From Bullera alba (lineage: Eukaryota > Basidiomycota > Tremellomycetes > Tremellales > Bulleraceae), in the NCBI GenBank assembly GCA_001600095.1, contig BCIX01000007.1:372001-436000 (forward strand): 64,000 nt of DNA, written 5' to 3'. The position numbers and the translations under genes are program-made. The notes under the pieces were generated by a model that worked only from the letters and a program-made list of their open reading frames with translations, was not told the origin of the DNA and searched no databases. Positions 26,701 through 35,833 of this stretch are shown in pieces; position 1 is the first letter of the stretch; each line of letters begins with the position of its first letter.

Positions 26701-28718
26701 TTTCGGCAAAGTATTCCACAACCTTGTCCCATGGCGCACTACACACATTCTCCAGAATGACAATCGGTGGTTGATGTTTCTTGACCCATTGCAGCATTCC
26801 CCTAAACGTCCGACCAGACTCTCCGTTGGCGTCAATGTCCTGCTGCTGGTTGTTCAGGTTGGAGTAATCGACGCAAGATGTTCCGGCGATCAAAATCTGC
26901 CAAATGTCAGCTGGACCCCAGAGTCTTGGCTAGCTGACTCACATCGACATTACCTGGCACAGGCACCACGGATCCATACGCCGTGTGAGCGCGTTTCTTG
27001 CCCAACTCCGTCACGTCACGGAAGAGTATTGGTGGTGCAAAGTTTCTCTCAATATAGGCCTGCTTGAAAGGCTCGATCTCGCACGAGAAAACATGGTCAA
27101 ATGACAGAGTCAAGCCGTGCTGCGCTCTGATCGCTTTGGCAATCATATTGAGGGCAAGTAGAGGCGATTCCGTTCCGCTGCAGATCGTATCAGCAATGCC
27201 CTTCGGGACGGCTCAGTGGCACTCACGAGCACATTGTTGCCACGCGAAGCTTCCGCCCATTCAACTGCTTGACCAATTCGACGATATCCGGAACCTGGAG
27301 CAGTCAAAGAGAGTTAGCTGTCGGCCTACCGGCGGAGGGGCACAGCTCACTCACTCTCGAGACAAGATGATCAAACATGAGCTCGACATCGCTCATAGGC
27401 GGCAGATCCTCCGATATCCCCTTGACGGCGCTCTTCGCGTCGACGCTACTTGGAAGCGGCTTGATACCGGTTTTGTAATGGCCTCTGATGATCACATTCA
27501 ATACCCAGCATACCGATTTAGCTTCCCACCTACAGCTTGACAGGTGGCCTTTTCGCTGGTTTGCTTTTCACCCCTGAGCTAGCGGATCTCTTGGTCGATT
27601 TCCCACCTGCATTGTAGCTTCAGTTCCGGTGACTCCGAGATGTCATTCTGATCGACTCGACTCACTGACGAAATCGTCTTCTGGCTCACTCTCCTCAAAG
27701 TCCTCGGAACCCTCCTCGGCGGAGACGAACTCGTCATCCTCGGAATCATCCTCGCTTGCAACGAAGTTGTCTTCCATCTCGAAGTCGCTCACTTCAGACT
27801 CGACGACCACTTTGGCTTTCTTGACCTCCGCTCTGGGCCGCTCAAGACTCTGTCTCCGTTCAGGCTTTTGCAGCGGTACGTTTTTCTTGCCCCGAGGTGG
27901 TGGACTCGACTTCGGCTCAACATCTCGAGCCTTCCCTTTCCCCTTGGTATCTATTGCCTCATTCGCCTTGTCGTCATCGTCGTTATCGATTCGAGAGAAG
28001 AAGCTCCTCAGATCCCCTGGAGCAATGGGCTTCAGTCTTCCCTCTGAGGCCTTTTGGGCTGATATTCCAGCGGTTGGCAGTCGGTCGAGAGTACCGACAG
28101 GCGCACGCCGGAATTCTATCCGTTTTGCCTGTTTCGCAGGCGTACTCCTCATAGATGAAGGAGTCGGAGGTTTCGACCGAGATGCAACCGGACTCTTGGA
28201 CGGAGTGGTAGGTTTGACGGGCTTTTTCGGGTGACCGGGTTTGTTTGGGAATCTGGCGTAGAAATCAATGACGGGCGGATCATCGTCGTCGAATTGAGCG
28301 GCGTCGGTCCAGCTCCTATCGTCCTTGCTGTAATTCAACCAGTGGACATAGTACTCCAAATGCTTCTTCCCCCGTTCCACTCGGTAGCGCGAGTTGACAA
28401 TGTAGTCGATCTCATATTCTTCCTCGTCTTCCTCTGCCTCGTCGCCATCTTCAGACCCCTGCTCCAAGTCGCCCACTTCGTTGTCGCTGGTATCGGGAGA
28501 CAGCTCAATCTAACCACCTGCGTCAGACATTCAGCCTATTAGGTTGCACCCACCTTTCTCCGTTTACTGGAGCTAGACGCAGTGAGCTTCGTCGGAGGGT
28601 TCGTATCGTCGTATTCGTCTGAATCGCTGGAAAGTTCGAGGTAGATTTTCTTGCCCGACACGGTTGTCGGAATGAGCCTCCGGGATCGTGACGAGCCCAT
28701 CGGTGGGGAAGACGGCAT
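20756..28718 (-). CDS. DMT5: DNMT5: chromodomain-DNA methyltransferase-RING-SNF2 ATPase
   Basis: Cytosine-5 DNA methyltransferase 5, in Cryptococcus an ATP-dependent maintenance CpG methyltransferase of heterochromatin. Order from the N-terminus: start at 28716-28718; acidic lead; chromodomain (about 28260-28430; YIVNSRYRVERGKKHLEYYV, then HWLNYSKDDRSW); basic disordered linker (27640-28250); methyltransferase core with IAGTSCVDYSNLNN (catalytic Cys loop, about 26850-26895), VILENVCSAPWD (motif IV, about 26725-26765) and the target-end motifs GPVTGREALALQGIP and LAGNAMTTTVVG (about 25915-26040); a Cys cluster (about 25590-25695); the SNF2 N-lobe (ADQVGYGKTI, about 23600-23640; DEFTYLDKRG about 22705-22740; ILSGTPPVGDFPAIRR about 22620-22670); a RING-like segment (SCCGHVACHDC, about 21450-21500); the helicase C lobe (FLQWEDLAGK; QAIGRVRRYGQ, about 20975-21010); stop at 20756-20758. 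Roughly 2,300-2,400 codons, close to the Cryptococcus protein. All ATPase and methyltransferase motifs I could check are intact. Confidence 0.96.
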
Positions 28719-29056
28719 GGCGATAAGACCAAGCCGATGACCAAGCTCGCCGCCGGGCGCTCTGATCCAGTCTGGCCGAGCTGCGGCCTGGAAGCGTTTT
28801 AGAGCCTGGTTAGACGTTCAGAGGTGAAAGAAATCAAAGCGAACCCCGTCGGACGCGTCGAGTCCAGTCACGTTAATGTTGGGGATTTGCTTCCGTCCTA
28901 ATAAGACGCTCGAGCTATAGAAAGACGACTATGAATATGAAAGCAAATGCATGATGCTGCGCTAGTATACAACAGTGTGGTGACGCAGAGGGTTCCTGGA
29001 CAGGCGAGTATTTCACGTCCCCAGAGCTTCTAGCTCAGATGCCCATTCCCGAAGAG
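28719..29056. promoter_or_regulatory. Upstream region of DNMT5 / downstream of SNO1
   Basis: 338 bp between two minus-strand genes. It should hold the DNMT5 promoter and the SNO1 3' UTR. No ORF or motif stands out. Confidence 0.4.
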
Positions 29057-29973
29057 TCATTGGCCTAGGACACACTTGTTCAACCAGTACTCGTGGATCC
29101 GCTCGTCCCCACTGAGCTCCGGGTGGAAGCTGGTCACCAGCTTGGTACCCTGCCTGACCATCACTTTGCCGAGGTCTTCGTCGTTCGCTGGACCCATCGC
29201 CGTGTCCGAGGGAGGTAATGACGGTTTGCACTCGTCCGGCAGTTGAGCCAGGACTTCCAGATCTGTCGATGTGAGCGAGTGAACCGCTGGAGCTCTGATG
29301 AAGATCGCGTTGAATGGTCGTGTGGGGTCTGATAGGCATGGGATAGTCATATGGGCCTCGAATGACTCCAGCTGGGCTACACACTATCATCAGCCATCAT
29401 TCTCCGCGATACGGAGCCTCACGGGGGACTTACTGCCGTATAGATTTCGCCAGACTTTCAAACCTTCGATCCCTCCCCAGCCTTTCTGCGGCGGACGACC
29501 TTTGATAATCTTGCCACCTCCAATTCCATCTTCAGCGGCCATGAGGATCATTCCGGCACAAGTACCCCATACTGGCTTGGAGGCATCCCTCACGAATGCC
29601 TGTAGTGCGGGTAATAAACCCGGCGTACGCTCGGCAACAGAGTGAATCACCGTCGACTCCCCTCCAGGAATGATAAGGGCGTCACATGTCTGGTCTTGTG
29701 TCAGCTCCACGATGGGAAAGGTGTGGCTGTAAGCACTTACGGCTAGTTCGTCGGCATTCCTGATGGGGATGGCTCGGACTTTGTGATCTCGAGGCCGTAG
29801 TCGTTCGATGTAATGGATGTGCTCTATGAAAGCCCCTTGGAGAGCTGACAGGGGCGGTATTAGCCGAGGAACGAGACATGCAAGATCCGGGCAAAGCTCA
29901 ACTACTTACCGAGCACTCCAACCGTGATGGTTTTGGGCGATTGTGATGTGGAAGAAGACGCTGCGGCGGTCAT
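29057..29973 (-). CDS. SNO1: Pyridoxal 5'-phosphate synthase glutaminase subunit (PdxT/Pdx2)
   Basis: Class-I glutamine amidotransferase that feeds ammonia to the Pdx1/Snz synthase for vitamin B6 (PLP) synthesis. Motifs in order: the N-terminal strand TITVGVLG and LQGAFIEHIHYIERL, then ALIIPGGESTVIHSV (about 29650-29695), the nucleophile loop VWGTCAGMILMA with the active Cys (about 29535-29575), a conserved RPPQKGWGG loop, AIFIRAPAV (about 29285-29310) and the catalytic His-Glu pair in TSFHPELSGDERIHEYW (about 29080-29130). The glutaminase triad is complete. The start at 29971-29973 (MTAAASSS) was chosen over the in-frame ATG at 30087 because conserved sequence begins soon after it. The Pdx1/Snz partner is not in this window. 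It shares a divergent promoter region with the epimerase gene. Confidence 0.94.
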
Positions 29974-30371
29974 GTCGGCGTCCGTGGACGAGGATTGATA
30001 GTTAATAAGCCCTCGCAATTCGCGGCTCTGAAGCGGCAGTGAACCAAGTAGTGAATTGTTGCTGTCAGTGATCAAAAGACAAGCCAACGTCGATCTAGAT
30101 CTGTGGAGGCCAACTTGACTCGACTTTTCATAAGCGAGGCCACTTCGAGGCCACGAGGTTTATCTTATCTGTCGCCACCCGATTGATACAGCCTTGCGCC
30201 TCATGTGACGTGGCTTTATCTCCCCGCCTGCCACGTGCTGGATCAGCTTCCCCGGACCGTCATCGGCCTCATGTCTGCGAGCCAGAAGCGTTGACATCGG
30301 CGAGAGGATGAGAGCACTCTGCTTTACTTACAATACCTTCACCATCTCATCACCCAACTATCACTAGCACG
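29974..30371. promoter_or_regulatory. Divergent promoter, SNO1 / glucose-6-phosphate 1-epimerase
   Basis: 398 bp between divergent starts. CACGTG occurs at about 30232 (CCACGTGCTG), an E-box of the kind bound by bHLH factors, and GTGACGTGG lies at about 30207. The co-location suggests shared regulation but does not show it. Confidence 0.5.
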
Positions 30372-31638
30372 ATGGGAGTCGAACAGAATGAGAAGACAGT
30401 CGTCCTGACGACAGAGTCGGTGAGTTCATCGTGAGCGTTGCTGCCCGATCAGTACTTACCTTCACTGCCTCTGTAGGGTGCCAGCGCGGAGATATAGTGA
30501 GTGCCAACGGAGCTACACATCGTAGAAAGGAGGTAGCTCATGTCCGATTCAGCCTTTTTGGTGCCACCGTCACTTCATGGAAGGTCGGTGGACAGGAGAA
30601 GTTGTTCCTCTCGTCCAAGTCCCAGCTCGACGCCAGTAAACCAGTGAGTCCAGGTGCTATATCCGAGGTAGGCGCCGCCACGCATGATGTGGTCACGAGA
30701 ACGCTGAGCTAACCCTTGTTTGTGCAGATCCGAGGAGGAGTACCTATCTGTTTCGTGAGTACGCTCCCACAGCTGACCCTTCTGGAAAGAGCTGACCTTG
30801 AACTAGCCAATCTTCGGTCCACCACCGTCTGAGCCAGCCGACTACGCCGCCCTGTCCCAACATGGTTTCGCCCGATCCCAGAACTGGACCTTGGAAAAGG
30901 TCATCATGGACCGACCGGAAGGCGTTTCAGTCCGATTCAAGGCACCTTCGCCGCCATCCGACTTCGAGCACAAGTACAAGCTAGCCTATGTCGTCACCCT
31001 GAGTCGACACGAGCTATCCACCGACGTCCACATCACCAACGAGGAGACCGACAAGAACTTTGACTTCCAGTGCCTTCTGCACACTTACCTAGCCGTCCCA
31101 GACATCAAGAAGATCAAGATCTCGGGTCTGGACAAGGGTATCGCCTACAGGGACAAGACGAGGGACAACAAGACGTTCGAGTGGTCGGGCGAGACTCTGA
31201 TCATTGACGCAGAGACTGACAGGTGAGTATAGGCTACCTCTCTAGGTGTATTCTGAGCGTAGCCTGACATTTCTCCCAGTGTCTTCCACAAGATCCCTTC
31301 TCAGGAGCTTAAACTCGACTACGGTACCGGCTCCGGGGTGGTCGTGCACTTCCGAGGCTTCGAGGAGTGAGTCCAGCGATCACTCGATCACTCCAATGAC
31401 GCTTATACTGACACTTCCTAGCGCCACTATCTGGAACCCCGATGTCAAGAAGGGCCAGAGCATGGCTGATATGGAAGATGGTGGATGGGTAAGTGTGGAT
31501 TGAAACGTCTTAGGGGACTACGCTGACGCAGGGTTGTAGGAGCGATACGTCTGCATCGAGCCTGGATACGCTCGGGAGTTCAAGTCGCTCAAGCCAGGAG
31601 AGGAGTTCTTGGGTCAGCAGGTCCTCAAGGCTTTCTGA
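30372..31638 (+). CDS. Glucose-6-phosphate 1-epimerase (aldose 1-epimerase family)
   Basis: Interconverts the alpha and beta anomers of glucose 6-phosphate, like yeast YMR099C. The protein starts MGVEQNEKTVVLTTES and is broken by about seven short introns. Conserved parts include FSLFGATVTSWKV, LSSKSQLDASKPIRGGVPIC, FPIFGP, and the region around the active histidine, LSQHGFARSQNW (about 30855-30890). Further on are LLHTYLAVPDI, FHKIPSQELKLDYG, ATIWNPDVKKGQSMADM (about 31425-31475) and the C-terminal YVCIEPG. NPDVKKGQSMADM and RGGVPICFP are hallmarks of this subgroup rather than galactose mutarotase. The stop is TGA at 31636-31638. Confidence 0.93.
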
Positions 31639-31782
31639 ATCGCTGCCAGGATGTGATCGTATGCGACGATCCCCGAAGAAGTCACAAAAGCATGAAAAAC
31701 AAGATATCTTTCTACTGCTTCTGACCGAGTGACCCCGTACATATAGGTGTTATAGAATACAACGATATAGTGTGGCCATCAT

Positions 31783-33466
31783 CTATCGGCATCGGCGGTT
31801 GGAAACTCGCCCGTCTACACTTGTCAGCTCTCGGCCGATCTTTTGTTCACGATACACTTACCTGCTCCCAATTCCTGACAGCTTCATCCACCCATCCCCT
31901 GATGTCCATGAGATTGCGATCCGAATTCAACACCTTGTTTGAGCCACCATCCTCTTCCTCTGCTATTGCCGTTTGTCGCTCCGACTCTGCCCTTTCGGCA
32001 TTCGCAGCTGCTTCTACCTCTCTCAGTGCCCTGACAGTGTCGCCTAGACCGGACGCTTCGCCTTCTCCCTCGCCCTCCACCTCGCCTTCCATCTCCACAT
32101 GTCCTTCAATCTCACCCTCGACATTCGCATGAGCCTCGTCCTCAACTTGAGGTCCCAGCGTGTCGACCGATTGGGCGTCGTGAACCACCGGCTCGACTAG
32201 ACCCCTTCTTACGTCCAGCTCGCGCTTGACATCTGCCATCTGCTTAGTCACATTATCCTTCTCGTCCCGGAGAAAGACGACCAGACTGGCCAGACTGTCA
32301 AATTCCGATTTGATATAAGTGTACTTGTTGAATCGATCCAACAGGGTTTTCCGCAAGATGTCCATATTCTCCTGTACCGTTCCTGGCAGGGGCGGCAGTT
32401 CGTCCTCGTGATGGTCCTCCGAGTCGTCGTTCATGCGATCGAGGTTCAAGGGGGAGGTGTGATCGGGTTTGCCTGACCGCAGTGCGGCTGACTCGAGATG
32501 CGTTTTGAGCAGCGTCGTTCGATATGATACCAGCTCGCTTTGAACTTTCGACAGATACGTATGGTCGACTCCTAGCTCGCTGTCCATCGGCTCGGGAGCA
32601 GGAGCGGGAGCGGGATTGGTCGCAGCCACGGCCACGGTTTGCTCAGTTGGTGCAATCGCCGTCAGATCTGTACCAGTCGGGGCGACCTCTGTGGACTGAG
32701 CCTGTACGCCGTCCTGGACTGTGTCTACCTTGGACGTGCCTTTGAGCGATTGCAGCTTGGTTCTCAGTTTCGAATTCTCCGCCTCGATCTCCTTGACCTG
32801 GGCTTCCAGTTCGTCCCTGCAAACAAAGTGCTTTCAGTATGGAAGCCGCAAGGGGAAATGACCACGGGTCACTCACGTCTCTTCCTTGCGCTTGTTCCTG
32901 CTCCTGGTGGCCGCCTGTCTGTTCTGATCTTTTATCTTTGCCTTCTTCTCCGCTTCGCTAAGTGTGGACGGCCTGCCCTTCTTCGTCCAGCTCCCCGAGC
33001 CCTCTCCTCCCTCTCGTAGGGGCGTGACCTCTCTGCTCTGTGAGCGATCGGCGGTGAAAGCGACGCCTATCCTCCCACTACCACTGGGTCCCGCAACGGC
33101 ATTGACAGCATGATCCCGCTCTTGTGGTTCAGATTGTGAGGGTGCTTCTGTGGGTTTGGGCGAGTTGGGCGATTCCAGCAAGCCCGGATCCATGATTTGT
33201 TCATTCTGGACAGACGTGCTCTGTACCAGGCTCAGAGCGTCGGCTAGCGCTTCATGCTGTGAGCGATGTTCATCCTCATCCGCCCCAGCTGCATCCCCGC
33301 GCCGATCCTCGACCCTCTGAGCAGTGTTGTCTCCCTGGGTGATGTGGCTGATGTGTTCGTCCTCGGGTATATGAGCCTGCTCTGCATGCGATGATGTCCC
33401 TGGTCCATCCTGCTCGTCCGGGGGATCATTTGGAAAGTCGTCCGAGAGGATGGACTCGTAGTCCAT
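31783..33466 (-). CDS. bZIP transcription factor
   Basis: Starts MDYESILSDDFPNDPPDEQD at 33464-33466, after a CAACAACAACATG context. The N-terminus is acidic and disordered. The basic region is KDQNRQAATRSRNKRKEE (about 32885-32935), which carries the bZIP signature N-x7-R. It is preceded by KKGRPSTLS, an AT-hook-like GRP. An intron (about 32836-32876) splits the basic region from the zipper DELEAQVKEIEAENSKLR and TKLQSLKG. The C-terminal half is Glu/Ala-rich and may form a coiled coil. The end is uncertain: the last clear exon stops at a GTAAGT donor near 31861, and the stop at 31783-31785 assumes one further small exon. Target genes are unknown. Confidence 0.8.
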
Positions 33467-33780
33467 GTTGTTGTTGTCGAGGGGAGGTGGGGGTAGGCGG
33501 AGTGGGCGGGCGAGTGATAAGGATAGTCCAAGGTGAATTGATGATGTGGGAAAAAAGGTGAGCAGGTGAGTGACACGTGGCAAGAGGAAGAGCCGTAACT
33601 TAAATGATCCACCACTCTGAGCGGAAGCTTCGGAAACTCCGCTCAGCCCCCACCTCCCCCACGTCCAAGTGCGACGCGTCCGAGGAACCGAACGCGTCTT
33701 TGACATTTGACTCTTCACCCAAAGTGAAAGCGCGTGACCCTGCATGACCTTGTCTCCTTCTCCTTGTCTTCGTCCTCTTG

Positions 33781-33850
33781 GCTCTCCGTAGCTCTCTGTA
33801 TTCGCTCTACGCTCTCTCTGCCCTTGCATAGCTCCCTATGGCTCTGTGCA
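33781..33850. repeat. 10-bp-phased GCTCT repeat array
   Basis: Successive 10-bp blocks read GCTCTCCGTA, GCTCTCTGTA, TTCGCTCTAC, GCTCTCTCTG, CCCTTGCATA, GCTCCCTATG and GCTCTGTGCA. The first two differ by one base, and the GCTCT word returns at the same phase across about 70 bp. Confidence 0.7.
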
Positions 33851-34110
33851 CATTCAGCAGTGCTCAGCTTATGCTCGACGGAGCTCTGCATTCCGCTCCG
33901 TTGGCCTGTTCGGAATGAGCGGGAGCAAGCGGTGGACTTTGACCGATTTTATCGGGTCCAGCTTCGTACAGCAGTCGGATGATCAGTACACTACCTTGCG
34001 CTGCTGTAAGCTGATGTAAATGCTCTATCCGAAGAGGATGCAAGCTTTAACATTCAACTGGCCTGACGGAGACGACTCTCGGCACTCTCGGCGGCGGCGC
34101 TGTAAGCGTT

Positions 34111-34230
34111 ATGCGTACTCTTGCGTATACTACAGCGTGCACTAGCGTGCACTGGAGTCTACCGGAGTCCACGAGCTGCCACAGGCTGCCACGAGCTGCC
34201 ACGAGCTGCCACGCGCCTCCACGAGCTGTC
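34111..34230. repeat. 12-unit degenerate 10-bp tandem array
   Basis: Twelve consecutive 10-bp blocks drift gradually: (A/T)TGCGTA-type, TACAGCGTGC, ACTAGCGTGC, ACTGGAGTCT, ACCGGAGTCC, ACGAGCTGCC, ACAGGCTGCC, ACGAGCTGCC twice, ACGCGCCTCC and ACGAGCTGTC. Neighbours resemble each other more than distant units do. Confidence 0.85.
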
Positions 34231-34364
34231 GATGCCTGTACGACGCCTGGCTACGCACGCTTCTTTAACGTTCTTCGCATCGACAACATAGCGCACAGGC
34301 GTTTCGGGTCTATGTGGGTGGTAAGAGGTGGTAAGCAAGAGTAAGCAAGTTACCAGGCTGCCAG

Positions 34365-34384
34365 GTACGACCTGGTACGACGCT
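34365..34384. repeat. Unit pair shared with the 14.9-kb array
   Basis: GTACGACCTG followed by GTACGACGCT. The same pair occurs at 14937-14956 with a single mismatch, 19 kb away and in the same orientation. Confidence 0.85.
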
Positions 34385-34434
34385 CTGGAGCTCTCTGGAG
34401 ACTCCCCTCCGCTACGAGTCTCCGTAGCATGTAT

Positions 34435-34487
34435 GCACGAGCCTGCACCTGCAGTCGGCACGAGCCTGCACGAGCCTGCACGAGCTC
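34435..34487. repeat. GCACGAGCCT 10-bp repeat
   Basis: GCACGAGCCT at 34435-34444, then 34458-34467 and 34468-34477 (identical and adjacent), then GCACGAGCTC at 34478-34487. Confidence 0.85.
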
Positions 34488-34604
34488 ACCACGATGTTCA
34501 GTGTTCCCGCGGAGCGTCTATTCACGTCAGCAGAGCGAGCTGCCCTGAACATTGCAACTCTGTCTCTTTTGTCTGGTGTCTCGGATGACTGACCTGGCCG
34601 GAGC

Positions 34605-34644
34605 GCGAGGCAGGGCGAGGCTGGGCGAGGCCTGGCGAGGCTCT
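34605..34644. repeat. Four-unit GCGAGGC 10-bp tandem repeat
   Basis: Units GCGAGGCAGG, GCGAGGCTGG, GCGAGGCCTG and GCGAGGCTCT without gaps. A further duplication, GGTGACTCTC then GGTGACTCTT, lies at 34700-34719. Confidence 0.85.
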
Positions 34645-35833
34645 GGTCGGGAGGAGGACCGTCGAGTAACGAGTCTTGAGCGATATACGTGCTGCCAGCG
34701 GTGACTCTCGGTGACTCTTCCCCCTCTCACCTAGACATCGAACAACTGTGCAGCACCAGTCGTCTACTCCATAGATAGATTTGGAACCCTCCTCTCTGTC
34801 CCATCACCCGACTACGCACCCAATCCCGCACAGCTGCGCCCGACTGCGCGGAAGAGTTGTTCAAGTCGATACAACGGTCCTTCTCGACGTTATTCATAGT
34901 CCATACCGTACACCGCGCTCGACACACCAGATCAAAACGCCGAAGAGGACGTTCCGTTGTGTGTGTCCCCGAGTCAGATCAACCGCCGGCAAATTCATCA
35001 GTCGTTCCTGTCCATCTTATCGACTCATCTTCTGCCGGTCTCACCAACTTGGATTCTGTCTTGTTCCACCCCCTTGCCAGCGTAGCTCGACGCTTTCGTG
35101 GTCTGGACATTCGCTCTGGGGTTGTTTGGATGACCGGAGCTTGAGCTGAAACATCGCCCTGCTGGACCTCGGACGCGTTCCTCGACGACCACTGGGCCTC
35201 GGTTTCATCTTGCCAAATCGTCACAACAACGATCGCCTATCGTTCCTCTTGACCCCCTTCGCCAGGACCTGGAGTCGCTCACGTACCCTTCCAACTTGTC
35301 AACATCCAGCCAGCCAAGCTTGTATCGATAATCACTCATCTCCGCTCTTCCACCTTCGCATCCGTCCGTAACTTCGTCTCAACTTGAAACTCTGGGATTG
35401 GTCGATATTACAATCACCACTCGTCACCTTGCTCCTTCCTTTGCTCTTTCGACTGCGTCGACCGGGTGTCAGGGGACTGTCTCGCCGTTCGTCATATTGT
35501 TCCACTTGTCCATCGACCCGGTCTCGACGACCACAACACTTGACGCGACTTCCTTTCTTCCTTCGCCCGCTAGCTCCTGTTGATACTCGACAGTGCCTCG
35601 ACGGTGTTTGTGTGTACATTCCGATACCGATCATCTTGACCGTCGTCAGCCTTCTGTCACTCTCTCTCGCACATCTTTGCGTTGTTTACCACGATCACCT
35701 GGCGTGGACGAACGGCTATCCAGCACATACATTAGTATAGAAGAGGACGGGTTCCTCTTCGTCACTCTCTCGACATTGCCCACCCACTGCATATCTCCCT
35801 CAATCTATCACACAGATCGACATTCTCTCCGCC

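Larger units (their letters stand above)
33467..35833. other. 2.4-kb gene-free region: repeats, then a pyrimidine-rich probable leader
   Basis: Two parts. From 33600 to about 34740 the DNA is built from many short 10-bp-period repeats (separate entries) and has no credible gene. From about 34750 to 35833 it is C/T-rich, with ORFs that lack recognisable domains; this looks like a promoter and long 5' leader for the gene at 35834. Several ATGs lie in that stretch, so upstream ORFs are possible if transcription starts early. The bZIP promoter lies at the left end. Confidence 0.6.

Noticed and set aside
33467..33829. In-frame N-terminal extension of the bZIP protein
   Set aside because: The extension is low complexity and crosses the probable promoter; the ATG at 33464-33466 has better context.
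34111..34487. Possible CRISPR array
   Set aside because: Repeat units are 10 bp, degenerate and without spacers, and this is a nuclear fungal genome.
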